Below are positions 62,445-64,000 of a stretch of DNA of 64,000 nt, piece by piece. Each line of letters begins with the position of its first letter. Position 1 is the stretch's first letter. Source of the DNA: Paulownia fortunei (Eukaryota > Streptophyta > Magnoliopsida > Lamiales > Paulowniaceae). The notes below the pieces were generated by a model. It was not told where the DNA came from. It saw only the letters and a list, made by a program, of their open reading frames with translations, and did no database searches. The DNA is taken from positions 17,453,861 to 17,517,860 of the forward strand of contig CM033105.1 in assembly GCA_019321725.1 (NCBI GenBank), written 5' to 3'. The translations under genes and the position numbers were made by a program.

Positions 62445-64000
62445 ATGGATATTGTTTCTTTATATGGTCCACGGGATACGACAGTTTTATCCCGACAGGC
62501 TACTCACCGTTCAGAGAGTGTATTTGCTGGTGCGGTTGATAGGACACTTACAGTTAGGCACGCAGACGCACCATTTTGGAGTCTTCATGGTGGGGAGGGT
62601 GCATTGCATCCTCGTGTAGTTCATATGCTGTATGATATGGGATTCTATGGCGTCAACCGATGTGGACACTTTGATATGGACTTTCATTTGATTACTGCTC
62701 TCGTCGAGAGATGGCGACCTGAGACTCATACATTTTATTTTCGCATTGGTGAGGTGACTGTCACACTACAAGATGTTGCAGTTATTTGGGGTTTACCAGT
62801 AGATGGTCAGCCTGTTATTGGAGTTGATCCGAGGAGATCTACCGAGCAGTGGCAGGATTATTGCCACCATTACTTAGGATTTCGACCCACTTCACAGCAG
62901 TTTAGGGGTGGGCGTATATTGTTGAGTGCCTTAAGGGGTTATCTTGAGGCTAACCCAGTGACAGATGACACTCCCCACGATGAGTTGGAGCGATATGCAC
63001 ACGGCTGTGCATTGATTCTACTCGGTAGCATTATATGTCCTGATTCATCAGGCAATGGAGTGTCGTTGCTATATCTACAGAGTATGGAGCAGATTAAGGG
63101 TTGTTTATTTTAGTTGGGGCAGTGCAGTATTGTCTTTCATGTATCGTGAGTTGTGCAATGCATCGGATAAAGACAAGAATGTTATTGGTGGTGCGATGGT
63201 GCTTCTATAGGTAAACTTTATATAAGTATTGTTACTTTCTTATGTTATTATATAAATATGTTTGCCTTGTACTATAGATTAATATATATATTTGCAGATA
63301 TGGGCATGGTCTCGCATTACCATGTTGGTGCCAAGACGATTACGTTCGCGAGTAAATATGGGCCCACTCATCGGCGCTAATGATCATGAGCTTCCACTTC
63401 CTCCATATGGTGCAAGGTATAAGCCCATTTATTACCGCTAATGATAATGAGCTTATACTTCTACTATTATTTGGTGATTATTATTTCATGATTGTTTTTA
63501 TATACATATAGGTGGATGCAGTATTACAGCTTCACGCATACAGCGAGTCATTCAGTCAGGATTATTAGGGACATACTAGATAGGATGACTGATAGAGAGG
63601 TGAGTAGAATTTAAGACACTTGTTTAAATTTGATTTGATTTTTCTTTTCATATATGTACAAATAATTCAAATATATGTATTTTATAATTGTAGTTTATAT
63701 GGGAGCCATATGATATGAGTTCACCGGATATTATGGTGTTGGGTCCAAGGTGTAATACGCCATTGTGGAGATCTCGTTGTCCATTGATCAACTACGCTAT
63801 CGTGGAGTTCCATCACCCAGAGCGGGTCATGCGCCAGTACATTCCACCAGATATACCAGCGTATGAGCATACTTTACATGATGTAGACCGCAGGGGACGT
63901 AGTGGAGAGGATTGGGCTCGATATCACCGGGAGTATGTGTCGCAGTGGGCAAATAGACATCAGTTTATTATCGTTAACCCTCCCATTACTGGGTCCGATA
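62445..64000 (+). CDS. Plant mobile domain protein (MAIN-like), 5' part, damaged
   Basis: Four exons so far: 62,445-63,210, 63,298-63,416, 63,512-63,599 and 63,694 to the window end, with GT-AG introns and frames that agree across exons 2-4. Exon 1 begins MDIVSLYGPRDTTVLSRQ and carries the PMD words HPRVVHMLYDMGFYG, FRIGEVTVTLQDVAVIWGLP and VDGQPVIGV. Later exons read IWAWSRITMLVPRR, WMQYYSFTHTASHSVRIIRD and FIWEPYDMSSPDIMVLGPRC. Exon 1 has a one-base shift near 63,103 (before YFSWGSAVLSFMYRELCN) and a TAG at its last codon where relatives have Gln. It lies about 240 bp after the MULE transposase on the same strand and may be transposon cargo. PMD proteins such as MAIN act in the nucleus in silencing and meristem maintenance. 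The 3' end is outside the window. Confidence 0.75.
63417..63480 (+). repeat. Intronic copy of the end of PMD exon 2
   Basis: ATAAGCCCATTTATTACCGC at the intron start repeats, with changes, ATGGGCCCACTCATCGGCGC of exon 2 (63,357 on). The likeness continues through GCTAATGAT-ATGAGCTT to TATTTGGTG, a tandem duplication of about 60 bp next to the splice donor. Confidence 0.6.

Overview
The window is repeat-rich, AT-rich plant nuclear DNA, most likely from a eudicot. It contains plant-specific retrotransposon lineages (Tekay/Del-like chromovirus, Athila-like, Tat-like, Copia), a Helitron, Mutator-like elements and plant mobile domain (PMD) genes. No rRNA, tRNA or CRISPR was seen. I could not identify the species. 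Only one intact host gene model is well supported: a three-exon minus-strand gene at 18,240-19,026 for a 90-residue secreted precursor ending in a root meristem growth factor/GOLVEN (RGF/GLV/CLEL)-like peptide.

Layout. 1-11.7 kb: AT-rich DNA without a recognisable gene, an Athila-like LTR relic (about 6.3 kb) and a decayed Helitron with a Pif1-type helicase pseudogene and a 3' hairpin/CTAG terminus (about 7.2-9.44 kb). 11.7-12.9 kb: a terminal-inverted-repeat element filled with TATA-rich low-complexity sequence. 13.3-16.0 kb: a non-coding LTR element with a ~52-bp internal tandem repeat. 17.1 kb: a possible orphan exon. 18.2-19.0 kb: the RGF-like gene.

19.1-45.7 kb is a nested transposon complex. 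A segment holding promoter-side DNA of the RGF-like gene, a non-coding LTR element and the start of a Copia element is tandemly duplicated (unit A 19,132-22,528; unit B from 22,531). In unit B a non-autonomous Mutator-like element (22,914-24,155) and a complete but dead Tekay-like Gypsy element (24,464-34,568, minus strand) were inserted later. Unit A keeps both empty sites. Copia pol continues from about 37.24 kb and is split by a pol-less Athila-like element (38,734-44,330) whose 5' LTR carries an internal inversion.

45.7-50.6 kb: a Tat-like LTR fragment, a PMD pseudogene and a truncated minus-strand Athila-like element. 50.6-59.1 kb: mostly AT-rich DNA with LTR-like and inverted-repeat relics. 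59.1-64.0 kb: a Mutator-like transposon region with three consecutive perfect hairpins, a spliced 5' leader, a MuDR-type transposase pseudogene with few lesions, and a co-oriented multi-exon PMD gene running off the window end. Many nonsense changes across elements look like TGG or CAG turned into TAG or TGA, as expected from cytosine-methylation decay.
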